Shown: positions 36,380 through 46,066, counted from the stretch's first letter. The stretch is 64,000 bases of DNA from Galbibacter sp038433465 (GCF_038433465.1 NZ_JAESVF010000002.1:317328-381327); one strand, 5' to 3'. Translations and numbers: made by a program. Notes: a model not told the origin generated them from the sequence alone.

Positions 36380-36406
36380 TAATATAACTAAGATCTAAAA
36401 ATAAAG

Positions 36407-36452
36407 CTGTCTGGATCGATTTTCAGTAAAAACTTTACAGACAGTTTTTTGT
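36407..36452 (+). terminator. Terminator of gapA
   Basis: CTGTCTG (36407-36413) and CAGACAG (36438-36444) are followed by TTTTTT, 27 bp after the gapA stop. A second stem, AAGCCTTA (36502-36509) with TAAGGCTT (36517-36524), lies further on in the leader of the next gene. Confidence 0.75.
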
Positions 36453-36595
36453 TAAGATCTGCTTACTAAACTAACTCAAAAGCTAACTATTTGGCAGCTT
36501 TAAGCCTTATGTAAGGTAAGGCTTATTTCTGCTAAGATTTGGTATCTCCAAGCAGACTTAATAGTTTTTGGAGGCTATTAACTTAAACTAAACGT

Positions 36596-37456
36596 ATGAT
36601 TTTAATTGTAGATAGTGGTGCAACAAAATCTGATTGGATCGCATTAGATGAAGAAGGAAACAAACTGTTTGTAACCAAAACGCTAGGCCTAAGCCCTGAG
36701 GTGCTAACAAGCGAAATTATTAATGAGCGTCTTGCTAATAATTTTGAATTGTACAAGCACCGAAAGGAAGTTACACAGTTGTATTTTTACGGTGCCGGAT
36801 GTGGTACCGAAAGAATGCGAAAATTTTTAAAAGGAATTTTTACCGACTACTTTCCTAATGCAAAAATTTCAGTAAAAGAAGATACCTACGCAGCTATCTA
36901 CGCAACTGTTGAACCAGAGCAACATGCCGTTGTTTGTATTTTAGGAACAGGGTCCAATTGTAGTTATTGGGATGGAAAAGAACTGTACCAAAAAGTAACT
37001 TCGCTTGGATATATCTTGATGGATGATTGTAGCGGAAATTACTTCGGAAGACAATTATTGAGAGATTATTACTATCATAAAATCCCGAAGAAACTCGCAG
37101 TAAAATTTGCTAGTGAATACGATTTGGAAGAAGATAGTATTAAAAACCATTTGTACAAACAACCTAATCCAAATACCTATTTAGCAACCTTTGCTCGCTT
37201 TTTAATTCAGAATAAAGACGAAGCATATTGCCAGGCTTTAATCAAAAAGGGAATGCAGTTGTTTATTAGTAATTCAATCACACAGTTTGAACAAGCTAAA
37301 GAAGTGCCAATTCATTTTATAGGAAGTATTGCTTACTATTTACAAGATGAATTAAAACAAATTTTAGCTGAAAACGGTTTGTCTATCGGAAAAGTATTAA
37401 GACGTCCAATAGATGGATTGGTAGATTACCACAGATCTGTTTTATTCGAAGAATAA
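36596..37456 (+). CDS. BadF/BadG/BcrA/BcrD-type ATPase, N-acetylglucosamine kinase-like
   Basis: A 286-residue sugar kinase of the ASKHA fold. ILIVDSGATKSDWIALDEEG is the phosphate-1 motif, VCILGTGSNCSYWDG the phosphate-2 motif, and HFIGSIAYYLQDELKQIL the adenosine motif. The size and the SDW motif resemble eukaryotic-type N-acetylglucosamine kinases, so amino-sugar salvage (for instance from wall recycling) is the most likely role, though the substrate is not certain. It stands alone, with a small hairpin in its leader and a strong bidirectional terminator after its stop. Confidence 0.85.
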   Translation: MILIVDSGATKSDWIALDEEGNKLFVTKTLGLSPEVLTSEIINERLANNFELYKHRKEVTQLYFYGAGCGTERMRKFLKGIFTDYFPNAKISVKEDTYAAIYATVEPEQHAVVCILGTGSNCSYWDGKELYQKVTSLGYILMDDCSGNYFGRQLLRDYYYHKIPKKLAVKFASEYDLEEDSIKNHLYKQPNPNTYLATFARFLIQNKDEAYCQALIKKGMQLFISNSITQFEQAKEVPIHFIGSIAYYLQDELKQILAENGLSIGKVLRRPIDGLVDYHRSVLFEE

Positions 37457-37479
37457 ATTTTTTTAATATACTGATACAG

Positions 37480-37512
37480 AAAAGGTTGCTTGAAATTCAA
37501 GCAACCTTTTTG
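37480..37512. terminator. Bidirectional terminator
   Basis: A perfect 13-bp stem, AAAAGGTTGCTTG (37480-37492) with CAAGCAACCTTTT (37498-37510), has A- and T-runs on both sides. It lies between the convergent kinase and hydrolase genes. Confidence 0.9.
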
Positions 37513-37541
37513 TTTTCTTATAAGTTATTGATGTTTGATTG

Positions 37542-39158
37542 CTACTGAATTATTTCTTCTAAAAACAAGCTTTGATTTCCTGTTCTGTCAACAGCGGTAA
37601 TTCCAATTTTTTCCAATAATTTTCCGCTTTCTGTTGCCGGAAGTATATAAGAGCTACTTGTTTTTGAAACAACAGTATGTTGCCAATTACCACCTTTATA
37701 TTTAAAGTAGATTACAAAACTTTTAATATCGTTGAGGTTATCATGGTTCCAAATAATATTACACTGTTGGTTTTTTACAACAGCATTTATGGTTGGTTGT
37801 GTAGGAGGAACATTGTCGAGCCAAGCACTTGTTGGTACAATTGCTTTTTCGTTATAAACCCTATTTTTTAATCCTTCTGTTACATTTTGATACTTCAATA
37901 AAGGGGCAATACTCCAATGTATAGCGCCTTTGCTTTTTAAGGTGCTTCTGGTAATTAAAATTTGATTTGTAATTTCATCTACATTACTGCTGTCTCCACC
38001 AAAGTCTACATTTATTCCAGGCCATAAATGTCTTTTTTGAGAGTTTTCACTTTCCCACCAAGTTAAAAGATCTGGAAATTGTTGTCCTTTTTTATCGATT
38101 TTCCAATACAATTGTGGTGCAAAATAATCAATCCATCCTTCGTTTAACCAAAGTTTTGCGTCGGCGTATAATTTGTCGTATTGATCAAAACCAACAACAG
38201 AAGAAGGATAACCTGGACGCCAAATTCCAAACGGACTAATACCGAACTTTACGTATGGCTTTTCAGTTTTAATAGCTTTGTAAACCATTTTTATAAAGTC
38301 GTTTACATTACTTCTGCGCCAATCTCCTTTACTTAGTGTTTCGCCAGTTTGTAGGTATGCATTCCAGCTCTTATCATCTGGAAAATCTTTTCCGTTGTTG
38401 TAAGATTCGTATGGATAAAAATAATCGTCAAAATGAACTCCATCAATATCGTAGCGTTTTACAATATCTGTAACTACCGCCAAAGAATGCGCTTTTGTGG
38501 CGTCTAAACTTGGATCCATCCACCACATGCCATTTTCTAACTTTACAACCAATTCAGGATGCGTGTTTACAATAGATTGCTGTGAAATCTCTTTCCCTTG
38601 CGTATGATGTGCGCGATACGGATTTAACCAAACATGAAGTTCGAGTCCGCGTTTATGTGCTTCTTCAATCCAAAAATTTAGCGGATCGTAATAAGGGGAA
38701 GGAGCAACACCTTGTTTGCCTGTTAGGTAGTATGACCACGGTTCGAGTGAACTCTCGTAAAGTGCATCTGCTTGCGGACGAACTTGAAAAATTGCAGCGT
38801 TAAAATTATTTTCAGCTAAAAAATCGAGTAATGCAATCGCTTCTTTTTTCTGTTCTTCCGAAGAAAGACTGGGTTTACTTGGCCAATTTATGTTTGCTAC
38901 AGTAGCAATCCAAGCAGCTCTAAATTCTTCAATATTGTAGGGCGTTTTTGGATTCCACTTTAAACTTGCATCAGCAGTAGTTATATCTATTCCTTCGGAA
39001 GGGTTCACATAGGCATAACTCTCCTTTACAGTTTTGGTAGGAGTATTTACAACTTTTGGAGGTTGTTTTACCGTTTCAATTTTTGTGGATTTACAGGAGG
39101 AAGTTGTAATAGCAGCAGCTATAAGAAGCAAGAAACTTGCTTTAAAAAATAACTTCAT
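37542..39158 (-). CDS. GHL10-type glycoside hydrolase (DUF187) lipoprotein
   Basis: A 538-residue lipoprotein: signal peptide with Cys 22 in TSSCKS, a Thr/Lys/Pro linker, then the GHL10 (PF02638) TIM-barrel. The family start FRAAWIATVANINWPS, AIFQVRPQADALYES, ELHVWLNPYRAH, DIDGVHFDDYFYPY (acidic residues in the active-site region), KFGISPFGIWRPG and DYFAPQLYW are all present. The last ~90 residues look like a fibronectin type III domain. Relatives (YngK) are thought to cut peptidoglycan or related glycans outside the cell. It is last in an lptD-ridA-GHL10 series with gaps of 19 and 41 bp. Confidence 0.9.
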   Translation of the reverse strand: MKLFFKASFLLLIAAAITTSSCKSTKIETVKQPPKVVNTPTKTVKESYAYVNPSEGIDITTADASLKWNPKTPYNIEEFRAAWIATVANINWPSKPSLSSEEQKKEAIALLDFLAENNFNAAIFQVRPQADALYESSLEPWSYYLTGKQGVAPSPYYDPLNFWIEEAHKRGLELHVWLNPYRAHHTQGKEISQQSIVNTHPELVVKLENGMWWMDPSLDATKAHSLAVVTDIVKRYDIDGVHFDDYFYPYESYNNGKDFPDDKSWNAYLQTGETLSKGDWRRSNVNDFIKMVYKAIKTEKPYVKFGISPFGIWRPGYPSSVVGFDQYDKLYADAKLWLNEGWIDYFAPQLYWKIDKKGQQFPDLLTWWESENSQKRHLWPGINVDFGGDSSNVDEITNQILITRSTLKSKGAIHWSIAPLLKYQNVTEGLKNRVYNEKAIVPTSAWLDNVPPTQPTINAVVKNQQCNIIWNHDNLNDIKSFVIYFKYKGGNWQHTVVSKTSSSYILPATESGKLLEKIGITAVDRTGNQSLFLEEIIQ

Positions 39159-39199
39159 ATTAAAAATTTATGTGTACTATAAACCCGTTTTTGTAGATT

Positions 39200-39580
39200 T
39201 TATTTTACGGCAATCATAGAAATTTCAACATTTACGTTTTTAGGTAAAGTTTTAACGGCAACAGTCTCTCTTGCTGGTGCTGTGGCTTCATTAAAATAAG
39301 CTCCGTAGATGGTGTTAATGATTGAAAAATTATTCATGTCATTTAAAAAAATAGAACTTTTTACTACATTTTCAAAAGTCATTCCTGCAGCTTCAAGTAC
39401 AGCTTCTAAGTTTTTCATAACAAGTTTTGCTTCGTCTTCAACTCCAGTAGTTATAAGCTCGTTGGTTGCAGGGTTGATAGCAATTTGTCCTGAAATATAA
39501 AGTGTGTTGTTTGCAAAAACAGCTTGGTTGTATGGGCCAAGTGGAGCCGGGGCTTTGTCGGTGTTAATGATTTTTTTCAT
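39200..39580 (-). CDS. ridA: RidA family protein (enamine/imine deaminase)
   Basis: A 126-residue cytoplasmic protein of the YjgF/YER057c/UK114 family. It hydrolyses reactive enamines and imines such as 2-aminoacrylate made by PLP enzymes. Sequence signs: APAPLGPYNQAV, LYISGQIAINPATNEL, NLEAVLEAAGMTFENVVKSSIFL, and the signature ARETVAVKTLPKNVNVEISMIAV with the substrate-binding Arg. It lies 19 bp after lptD. Confidence 0.95.
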   Translation of the reverse strand: MKKIINTDKAPAPLGPYNQAVFANNTLYISGQIAINPATNELITTGVEDEAKLVMKNLEAVLEAAGMTFENVVKSSIFLNDMNNFSIINTIYGAYFNEATAPARETVAVKTLPKNVNVEISMIAVK

Positions 39581-39599
39581 CTGAATAAAAAGTTATGTT

Positions 39600-42299
39600 C
39601 TATAAATTTTTGTCTGGTTCACTTCTCTTTTCCCACTTCAAGTCGCTCAACATAGACGATTTGATTCCGATAAAGAAAAACCAAGAAGCTCGGCTACTAA
39701 ACGGAACCCAGTTGAAGTTGAGTCGGAAACTCTTCAAATCTCGAGCAAAACGTAACTGTGTATAGGTAAATCCTTTCCCTACAAAATCGTACCCCGATGA
39801 AACACCAACTTTCCATTGTGGCGTAAGTTCGATGTTACCAGAAAACATGATAGAGTTGTTGGTAATTTCGTTTTGCCTATTGCTGTTGGAGTAGGTGAGT
39901 GAGTACGCTAGACGTAGATCCCACGGTAGTTTTGCGGCGTATGCTTCTGTGGGGACGTCTTCTTTTTCTTCATCATCGTCGTTTGCAAAAGTTCGATCGT
40001 CACTAAAGTCTTGCGCACGACCAAATAAATCGTCTTCACGACCACCACTTTGTGTATTGTCAATTTTGTCTTTTTCGTCCTTATCTTTTGAAAACGATTT
40101 ACTGTTTAACGAGTAACTTACATTCATGTTGGCACTTGTCATTCTGAACAAACTTCCGCCGTTTTCGTAGTTGAATACATCAATACGAGTTCCGTTATTA
40201 TCAATAGCGTAAGGATCGAGCGTCGCGCCAAAGTTTACATTCATTTTATTCTGAAAGAACTGCGTTCCTCCACTAATTCTCACAGGGCTCCACGGAAGCG
40301 AATCAGCAACAATATTATATGAAGTACTTAGGTTTAAGTTGTTCAAAAGCATCACCTTTTTTGCTTCGGTAGCCGTGGTATCTCGATCTTTAACTTTGGC
40401 TTCAACAACGTTGCTTAAAGAAAATCCAATGTTGTTTGAGTTGCTCAAACTTGGAGTTCCGTATAATCCATTTTCAAATTGCGTGTATTGTACAACTTCG
40501 CCATCTTCATCTAAATATTCATCGTAATATTGATCGAAAGCAGGAGTGTATCCGTAACTTACCGAAGGACGCATGGTGTGTCGGATAGCTTGTATTTTTG
40601 AACCTTCTTTAAAATTGAATGTACCGTAAAGTGTTGTACCAATGCTGGCATTTAAATTATAGGTTCCGTAGCGAGCAAAATTGTTTAAAGTATCGATGGT
40701 TGCCTCTTCTAGCAATGCATCGTAGTCGTTTCTTTTGATGGTTTTAAGTTGCCAAACTTCGTTGTAATTAGCGCCCACAGATGTACTGAAATACTTAAGG
40801 ATTTTGAAGTTGGTACTGATTGGAATAGTATGCTGAAAACCAACTTTAGCATCGTCAAACATTTCTTTTTTTAAGAAATATTCATCAGTGGTACTAATTC
40901 TATTTTCTGCTCTAAAATTATACTGAAAGTTAACGTTTTGAATGATTCCTTTTTTAGCTCCATCTCTACTAGCAAACGGATAAATACGCTCCATACTTGC
41001 TTGTAAGGTAGGAAGTGTTAAGTTGATCGATTCCGTTTGTGTATTTTGTTGAATTGAGGTTGTAGCATTTAAATTTACCATTGGATACCCCGGAAACGTT
41101 TTGTTATACGAAATCGAGGACTGTAAGGTGTTATTTAAAAAGTTTGGCGTGTTTAACTGATTAAATGAGTTTTGATAGTATTGGCTACTACCAAAGTTTA
41201 CCGATGCCGATAATCTTGAATTCGGATTTGCTTTTGCATCTTGGCTATGATTCCATTGAATGTTGTAAACGGTACTACGACTGTAATCGTCAAAACCACG
41301 CTGACTATTAATATTGTTTTCGTATCGTAAACGCATCGAACCTCTAAACTTGTATCGCTTTGCGTAATTGGTTTCTGTCCTTAAACCGTAACTTCCGTTG
41401 GTGTAATAATCTCCCAAAAGGGCTAAATCGAAATAATCGCTAATGGCGAAGTAGTAACCTCCGTTTTGTAAAGAGTACCCTCTTTGGTTTGTTTGTCCTG
41501 GTGTTGGCATAATAATCCCAGAATTTCGTCTTTCTTGCGACATTGGGAAATATGCAAAAGGCACGGCAATTGGAGTTGGTACATCGGCAATGTACATGTT
41601 ACTAAAGCCTGCAATAATCTTTTTGTTAGGTACAAACTTTCCTTTTCGAACTCGAATGTAGTAATCGGGATCTTCCGCATCATCCGAAGTTGTAATTTTT
41701 CCTTCTTTTAAAAAGTAAACCGAGTCGTTTTCTTTCTTTACAATTTCAGCAAAAACATTCATGGCTTCTCCAACAGATTGCTCTGTTCGAGAGTTAAAAA
41801 TAAGTGCTTTTTTAGTGTCAAAATTAAAGCGGATAGAATCGGGCTCGATAATACTATTTCCTTGTTTAAAATAAGGAGGTTGCGTTAAAGCACCGCTAGA
41901 ATCTTTTATTCGCCCTGCGTATACTTCATTCGTAACATAATCTATTACAATAATTCCCGATTTAAGTTCGTAATCTTGGTAATATACTTCAGCTTCATTG
42001 TAGAGGTAAATTTTCTTTTCGGTACGACTCATTTTCATGTAGTCTTTCGCTTTGTAATTTATTTTACCTTGAAGAAAACCTTGTTTTGTAGAGTCTTTAG
42101 CAATCGAGTCGGTTGCCGTTGTGTCGATAACAGCGATATCGGTTAATACTTCCGAAGCATTAATATTTATAGAGTCTGTAGGCTCTGTTTGAGCTTCAAT
42201 ATCTAGCGCTTGTACCTTGGGTCTTTCTTGTGCATAAAAAAAACCACTGATTAACAGAGAGAACAGTGCTAAAAGTATGTTACGTTTCTTTGCTCGCAA
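39600..42299 (-). CDS. lptD: LPS-assembly outer-membrane protein LptD
   Basis: A flavobacterial LptD of about 900 residues, which inserts lipopolysaccharide into the outer leaflet. A signal peptide (MRAKKRNILLALFSLL, ending FFYAQ) leads to an OstA-like jellyroll (YNEAEVYYQDYELKSGIIVIDY), the conserved IADVPTPIAVPFAYFPM segment, RRNSGIIMPTPGQTNQRGYSLQNGGYYFAISDY, and a large C-terminal barrel. A Lys/Asp/Glu-rich insert (residues ~745-790) precedes the last strands. The frame is open back to 42392, but a -7 box at 42349-42356 lies inside that extension, so I take the TTG at 42299 as the start. It leads a set with ridA and GHL10 and is divergent from an amidase. Confidence 0.9.
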   Translation of the reverse strand: MRAKKRNILLALFSLLISGFFYAQERPKVQALDIEAQTEPTDSININASEVLTDIAVIDTTATDSIAKDSTKQGFLQGKINYKAKDYMKMSRTEKKIYLYNEAEVYYQDYELKSGIIVIDYVTNEVYAGRIKDSSGALTQPPYFKQGNSIIEPDSIRFNFDTKKALIFNSRTEQSVGEAMNVFAEIVKKENDSVYFLKEGKITTSDDAEDPDYYIRVRKGKFVPNKKIIAGFSNMYIADVPTPIAVPFAYFPMSQERRNSGIIMPTPGQTNQRGYSLQNGGYYFAISDYFDLALLGDYYTNGSYGLRTETNYAKRYKFRGSMRLRYENNINSQRGFDDYSRSTVYNIQWNHSQDAKANPNSRLSASVNFGSSQYYQNSFNQLNTPNFLNNTLQSSISYNKTFPGYPMVNLNATTSIQQNTQTESINLTLPTLQASMERIYPFASRDGAKKGIIQNVNFQYNFRAENRISTTDEYFLKKEMFDDAKVGFQHTIPISTNFKILKYFSTSVGANYNEVWQLKTIKRNDYDALLEEATIDTLNNFARYGTYNLNASIGTTLYGTFNFKEGSKIQAIRHTMRPSVSYGYTPAFDQYYDEYLDEDGEVVQYTQFENGLYGTPSLSNSNNIGFSLSNVVEAKVKDRDTTATEAKKVMLLNNLNLSTSYNIVADSLPWSPVRISGGTQFFQNKMNVNFGATLDPYAIDNNGTRIDVFNYENGGSLFRMTSANMNVSYSLNSKSFSKDKDEKDKIDNTQSGGREDDLFGRAQDFSDDRTFANDDDEEKEDVPTEAYAAKLPWDLRLAYSLTYSNSNRQNEITNNSIMFSGNIELTPQWKVGVSSGYDFVGKGFTYTQLRFARDLKSFRLNFNWVPFSSRASWFFFIGIKSSMLSDLKWEKRSEPDKNL

Positions 42300-42348
42300 A
42301 GCTTTTAATTCTATTTTTGTATACAGAATGGCTCGGTTTTTGACGTGC

Positions 42349-42356
42349 CAAACATA
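42349..42356 (-). promoter_or_regulatory. lptD promoter (-7 element)
   Basis: CAAACATA reads TATGTTTG on the minus strand (TAnnTTTG). Transcription would start near 42343, downstream of the longest possible start (42392) and 43 bp before the TTG at 42299, so it decides the start of lptD. Confidence 0.6.
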
Positions 42357-42434
42357 CGTATATTTTTTGGTCTGTTTGTTATAGATTAACAAATTTTAAT
42401 CAAATAATTAACTGTATTTAACCGTTATTATTTT

Positions 42435-43571
42435 ATGAATAGATTTTTTACAGCTACATTTTTAGTAGCTATTTTATGTTTGATATATCCTTTAACTTCC
42501 TACGGAAATAACCCGCCCAATGACGGAAAATTTACCGTTGTTTTAGATGCTGGTCATGGAGGTCATGATCCAGGTAATATGGGTAATGGGTTTAAAGAGA
42601 AAGATATAGCTTTAAAAATTGTGTTGCAAGTAGGTGAGTTGTTAAAAAAAGATCCTTCAATTAATGTGGTGTACACACGTAAAGATGATCGTTTTGTAGA
42701 TCTTTATGTACGTGGTAAAATTGCCAACGAAGCCAAAGCCGATTTGTTTGTGTCGGTACACTGTAACTCACACAATTCGAGTGCACACGGAACAGAAACT
42801 TTTGTTTTGGGGTTACACGCCAATGAACGAAATTTTGAAGTTGCCAAAAATGAAAACTCGGTAATTTATTTGGAGGATAACCACGAAGTTAATTATGCTG
42901 GTTACGATATTAATGCTCCTGAAAGTTTTATTGGACTTACCATGATGCAAGAAGAGTTTCTAGATCAAAGTGTGTTGTTAGCAAAAGCCATTCAAGATAA
43001 TTTTACAGGAAAACTTAAAAGAGTAAACAGGGGTGTAAAGCAAGCAGGATTTATTGTGTTGCATCAAACTTTTATGCCTAGTGTGTTGGTGGAAACGGGA
43101 TTTTTAACGTATAAACCAGAAGGTTCTTATCTTAATTCTAGCAAGGGAAAGTCGGATATGGCGCATTCTATAGCCGAAGCTATTTTTAAATACAAGCGTG
43201 CTATTGATGAAAATGTAGGAGATGATTTTTCTTTTGAAGTGAATGATATTACTACGGATAGCGGGAATCAATCTTCAGCAGTTGCAACATCTTCAAGTGT
43301 GGCAGCGGGCGTAAGTTTTAAAGTGCAAATTGCCGCTGGATCTAGAAAAATTGAAACAAAATCGTATAATTTTAAAGGATTATCTCCCATCAGCAGAGAA
43401 AAAGAAGGAAATATTTACCGATATTATTACGGAGAAACTTCGAGCTACGACCGTGTAAAAAGCTTGATGAGCGAAGCCAAAAGAAAAGGGTATGGCAGTA
43501 GTTTTATTGTAGCTTTTAAAAATGGCGAAAAAGTTAAAGTAAAATCGGTGCTCAATTCCATGTCAAATTAG
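42435..43571 (+). CDS. N-acetylmuramoyl-L-alanine amidase
   Basis: A 378-residue exported Amidase_3 enzyme that splits the stem peptide from N-acetylmuramic acid during cell separation. Signal peptide to about residue 25, then VVLDAGHGGHDPGN (zinc His), KEKDIALKIVLQVG, VYTRKDDRFVDLYVRGKIAN, FVSVHCNSHNS (zinc His), and SVLVETGFLTY with the catalytic Glu. An insertion with DNHEVNYAGYDINAPESF is seen in the Bacteroidota members. The C-terminal part (from ~295, VSFKVQIAAGSRKI) resembles a SPOR-like domain, which would bring it to the septum. It is divergent from lptD and upstream of mlaD. Confidence 0.92.
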   Translation: MNRFFTATFLVAILCLIYPLTSYGNNPPNDGKFTVVLDAGHGGHDPGNMGNGFKEKDIALKIVLQVGELLKKDPSINVVYTRKDDRFVDLYVRGKIANEAKADLFVSVHCNSHNSSAHGTETFVLGLHANERNFEVAKNENSVIYLEDNHEVNYAGYDINAPESFIGLTMMQEEFLDQSVLLAKAIQDNFTGKLKRVNRGVKQAGFIVLHQTFMPSVLVETGFLTYKPEGSYLNSSKGKSDMAHSIAEAIFKYKRAIDENVGDDFSFEVNDITTDSGNQSSAVATSSSVAAGVSFKVQIAAGSRKIETKSYNFKGLSPISREKEGNIYRYYYGETSSYDRVKSLMSEAKRKGYGSSFIVAFKNGEKVKVKSVLNSMSN

Positions 43572-43656
43572 AACCAATCTTAGCGAAATTATTTCTAATT
43601 TTGTTGTTTATTGTTTAGCAACGCTATATAAAAATGAGAGTTGTTACTGAAGATTT

Positions 43657-43674
43657 TCCGATACAAACATCGGA
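43657..43674. other. Hairpin in the amidase-mlaD gap
   Basis: TCCGAT (43657-43662) and ATCGGA (43669-43674) are enclosed by a weaker GTTG/CAAC pair. A second small stem, CACCA/TGGTG, lies at 43681-43698. There is no T-run; this may be a weak terminator or a structured leader of mlaD. Confidence 0.35.
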
Positions 43675-43732
43675 GCAACGCACCAGCCAATGTTGGTGTT
43701 TAAATTAATTAAGCGAGTAAAATAAATAGCTT

Positions 43733-44689
43733 TTGAAACTAACTAAAGAACTTAAAACTGGAATTATAGTAATAGGCGGAATTGTCTTGTTTATCTTAGG
43801 TTTTACCTTTTTAAAAGGACATAGTTTATTTAATTCTAGTAGAACGTATTACGCTGTTTACGACAATGTAAATGGTTTGTCGTCTGGAACTGCAGTAAGC
43901 ATTAACGGATTGCAAGTAGGGAATATAAGCGATATAAACTTTATCGACGGAAAAGGAAATTTGGTAATTGCGTTTACAGTAAATAGCAATTTTCAGTTTT
44001 CAAAAAACAGTGTAGCCGAAATTTACGATACAGGACTCATAAGCGGGAAAGGTTTACGCGTTGTGCCAGTGCACGATGGCGGTCCGCAGTCTAAATCGGG
44101 CGATACTTTATTAAGTAATATCGATCCAGGACTTACCGATATGGTTGCTAGTAAATTGGCGCCGTTGCAAAAAAGTTTGGATGGCGTGCTTAAAAATGCC
44201 GATTCGGTAATGGTAGGCGTTGACGATATTTTAGACGACGAAACTCGTGCAAATATCAAATCGAGTCTTAAAAACTTAGAGCAGGTAATTGCCAATTTCA
44301 ATCAAGCTTCTGGAACATTAAACACTTTGTTGGCAAACAATAAAGATAAGTTAGATCGTTCTTTGAGTAATATCGATAATTTATCGGCTAATTTGTCTAA
44401 AGTGAGCGATACATTGGCAACAGCAGGAATTGGTGATGCTATTGGCGATTTGAAAAACAGTATGGCGAAATTAGACGTAATAATGGCCAAAATAGAATCT
44501 GGAGACGGATCTGTTGGGAAGTTATTGAACGACGAAGAATTGTATACCAACTTAACAGATGCTTCTATGGAACTCGAATTGCTTTTAGAAGACCTGAGAT
44601 TGAATCCTAAACGATATGTTCATTTCTCATTGTTTGGAAGAAAGAATAAACCTTACGAAGCGCCAGAAGAAGAAACTAACAACGAATAG
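43733..44689 (+). CDS. mlaD: MlaD/MCE-family lipid-transport protein
   Basis: A 318-residue single-pass protein. The N-terminal helix GIIVIGGIVLFILGFTFLKG is followed by the MCE domain (YYAVYDNVNGLSSGTAVSINGLQVGNI, then AEIYDTGLISGKGLRVVP), which forms hexameric rings that carry phospholipids across the periplasm. The rest (130-290) is helical with heptad-like Leu/Ile spacing, the usual needle- or stalk-forming part. The start is a TTG. The stop (TAG) is directly joined to the ATG of the next gene, so translation is coupled to the Fe-S oxidoreductase. mlaE and mlaF genes are not in the window. Confidence 0.88.
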   Translation: MKLTKELKTGIIVIGGIVLFILGFTFLKGHSLFNSSRTYYAVYDNVNGLSSGTAVSINGLQVGNISDINFIDGKGNLVIAFTVNSNFQFSKNSVAEIYDTGLISGKGLRVVPVHDGGPQSKSGDTLLSNIDPGLTDMVASKLAPLQKSLDGVLKNADSVMVGVDDILDDETRANIKSSLKNLEQVIANFNQASGTLNTLLANNKDKLDRSLSNIDNLSANLSKVSDTLATAGIGDAIGDLKNSMAKLDVIMAKIESGDGSVGKLLNDEELYTNLTDASMELELLLEDLRLNPKRYVHFSLFGRKNKPYEAPEEETNNE

Positions 44690-46018
44690 ATGCACTATAT
44701 TTCTCAAATACTTTTCGCAATTATATTAATAGCCGGGATTGGATATTTTGCTAATAATGTTAAAAAATTAGTTCGAAATATTAAGCTTGGCCGTGCGATA
44801 GATCGAACAGATAATAAATCGCAACGTTGGACAAATATGGCCAGAATTGCTTTGGGACAACAAAAAATGGTTGTTCGTCCAATTGCAGGGTTTCTTCATG
44901 TTATAGTTTATGTTGGGTTTATCATTATCAATATTGAAGTTTTAGAAATTATTATTGACGGACTTTTTGGTACGCACCGCGTGTTTGCTCCGCTGGGTAG
45001 CGTGTACAATTTTTTAATTGGTTCGTTTGAGATTTTAGCATTTTTGGTAATTGTTTCAGTAACCATATTTTGGATTCGTAGAAACATTATAAAATTAAAA
45101 CGATTCTTTTATGCTGAAATGAGAGGGTGGCCTAAAAGCGACGGAAATATTATTTTGTATTTTGAAGTTGTATTGATGCTACTTTTCTTAACAATGAACG
45201 GAGCAGATTATACCCTGCAACAAATGGGAGCAGCACATTATACACAAGCAGGTGCATTCCCAATTAGTCAAGTTTTTGTGCCTATTTTTGAAAACTTTAG
45301 TGAGCAAGCGCTAATCTTGATTGAGCGAGCTGCTTGGTGGATGCATATTATCGGGATTTTAACATTCTTAAACTATCTTTACTTTTCAAAGCATTTACAT
45401 ATTTTATTAGCTTTCCCAAATACGTGGTTTGCTAATTTAAATCCGAAAGGACAGTTCGAAAATTTAGAATCGGTTACCAATGAGGTTAAATTAATGTTAG
45501 ACCCAAGTGCCGATCCTTTTGCAATGCCAGAAGAAGGAGCCGCCGACGAAGTACCAGAAAAATTTGGAGCTTCTGATGTTACCGATTTAAATTGGGTGCA
45601 ATTACTCAATGCATACACCTGTACCGAATGTGGTCGTTGTACTAGCGAATGTCCTGCTGCACAAACAGGGAAGAAGCTGTCGCCACGAAAAATTATGATG
45701 GATACAAGAGACCGCTTGGAAGAAGTAGGTAAAAATATCGATGCCAATAAAGGAACTTTTGTAGACGACGGAAAACAGTTGTTAAATAATTATATCACGC
45801 CAGAAGAATTGTGGGCGTGTACCACTTGTAACGCTTGTGTTGAGGCTTGCCCAGTAAGCATCAGTCCGCTTTCAATCATTATGGATATGCGTCAGTACTT
45901 AGTAATGGAGCAATCGGCAGCACCAATGGAGTTGAACAATATGATGGGGAATATAGAAAACAATGGAGCGCCATGGCCTTATAATCAAATGGATCGATTA
46001 AATTGGAAATCAGAATAA
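44690..46018 (+). CDS. Membrane-bound Fe-S oxidoreductase subunit (HdrD/LutA-like)
   Basis: A 442-residue protein: about five membrane helices in the first 240 residues, of the kind that bind haem b in nitrate-reductase-gamma-like subunits. A cytoplasmic domain with two 4Fe-4S clusters follows: CTECGRCTSECPAAQTG and CTTCNACVEACPVSISP. With the CCG-domain protein encoded at 46666 it could make a two-subunit unit that moves electrons between an unknown donor and the quinone pool, as heterodisulfide-reductase-like complexes do. It begins with no gap after mlaD. Substrate unknown. Confidence 0.85.
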   Translation: MHYISQILFAIILIAGIGYFANNVKKLVRNIKLGRAIDRTDNKSQRWTNMARIALGQQKMVVRPIAGFLHVIVYVGFIIINIEVLEIIIDGLFGTHRVFAPLGSVYNFLIGSFEILAFLVIVSVTIFWIRRNIIKLKRFFYAEMRGWPKSDGNIILYFEVVLMLLFLTMNGADYTLQQMGAAHYTQAGAFPISQVFVPIFENFSEQALILIERAAWWMHIIGILTFLNYLYFSKHLHILLAFPNTWFANLNPKGQFENLESVTNEVKLMLDPSADPFAMPEEGAADEVPEKFGASDVTDLNWVQLLNAYTCTECGRCTSECPAAQTGKKLSPRKIMMDTRDRLEEVGKNIDANKGTFVDDGKQLLNNYITPEELWACTTCNACVEACPVSISPLSIIMDMRQYLVMEQSAAPMELNNMMGNIENNGAPWPYNQMDRLNWKSE

Positions 46019-46066
46019 ATTCAATTCAGAAAAAGAAAAAATTAAACCAACAAATATAACTTTAAA

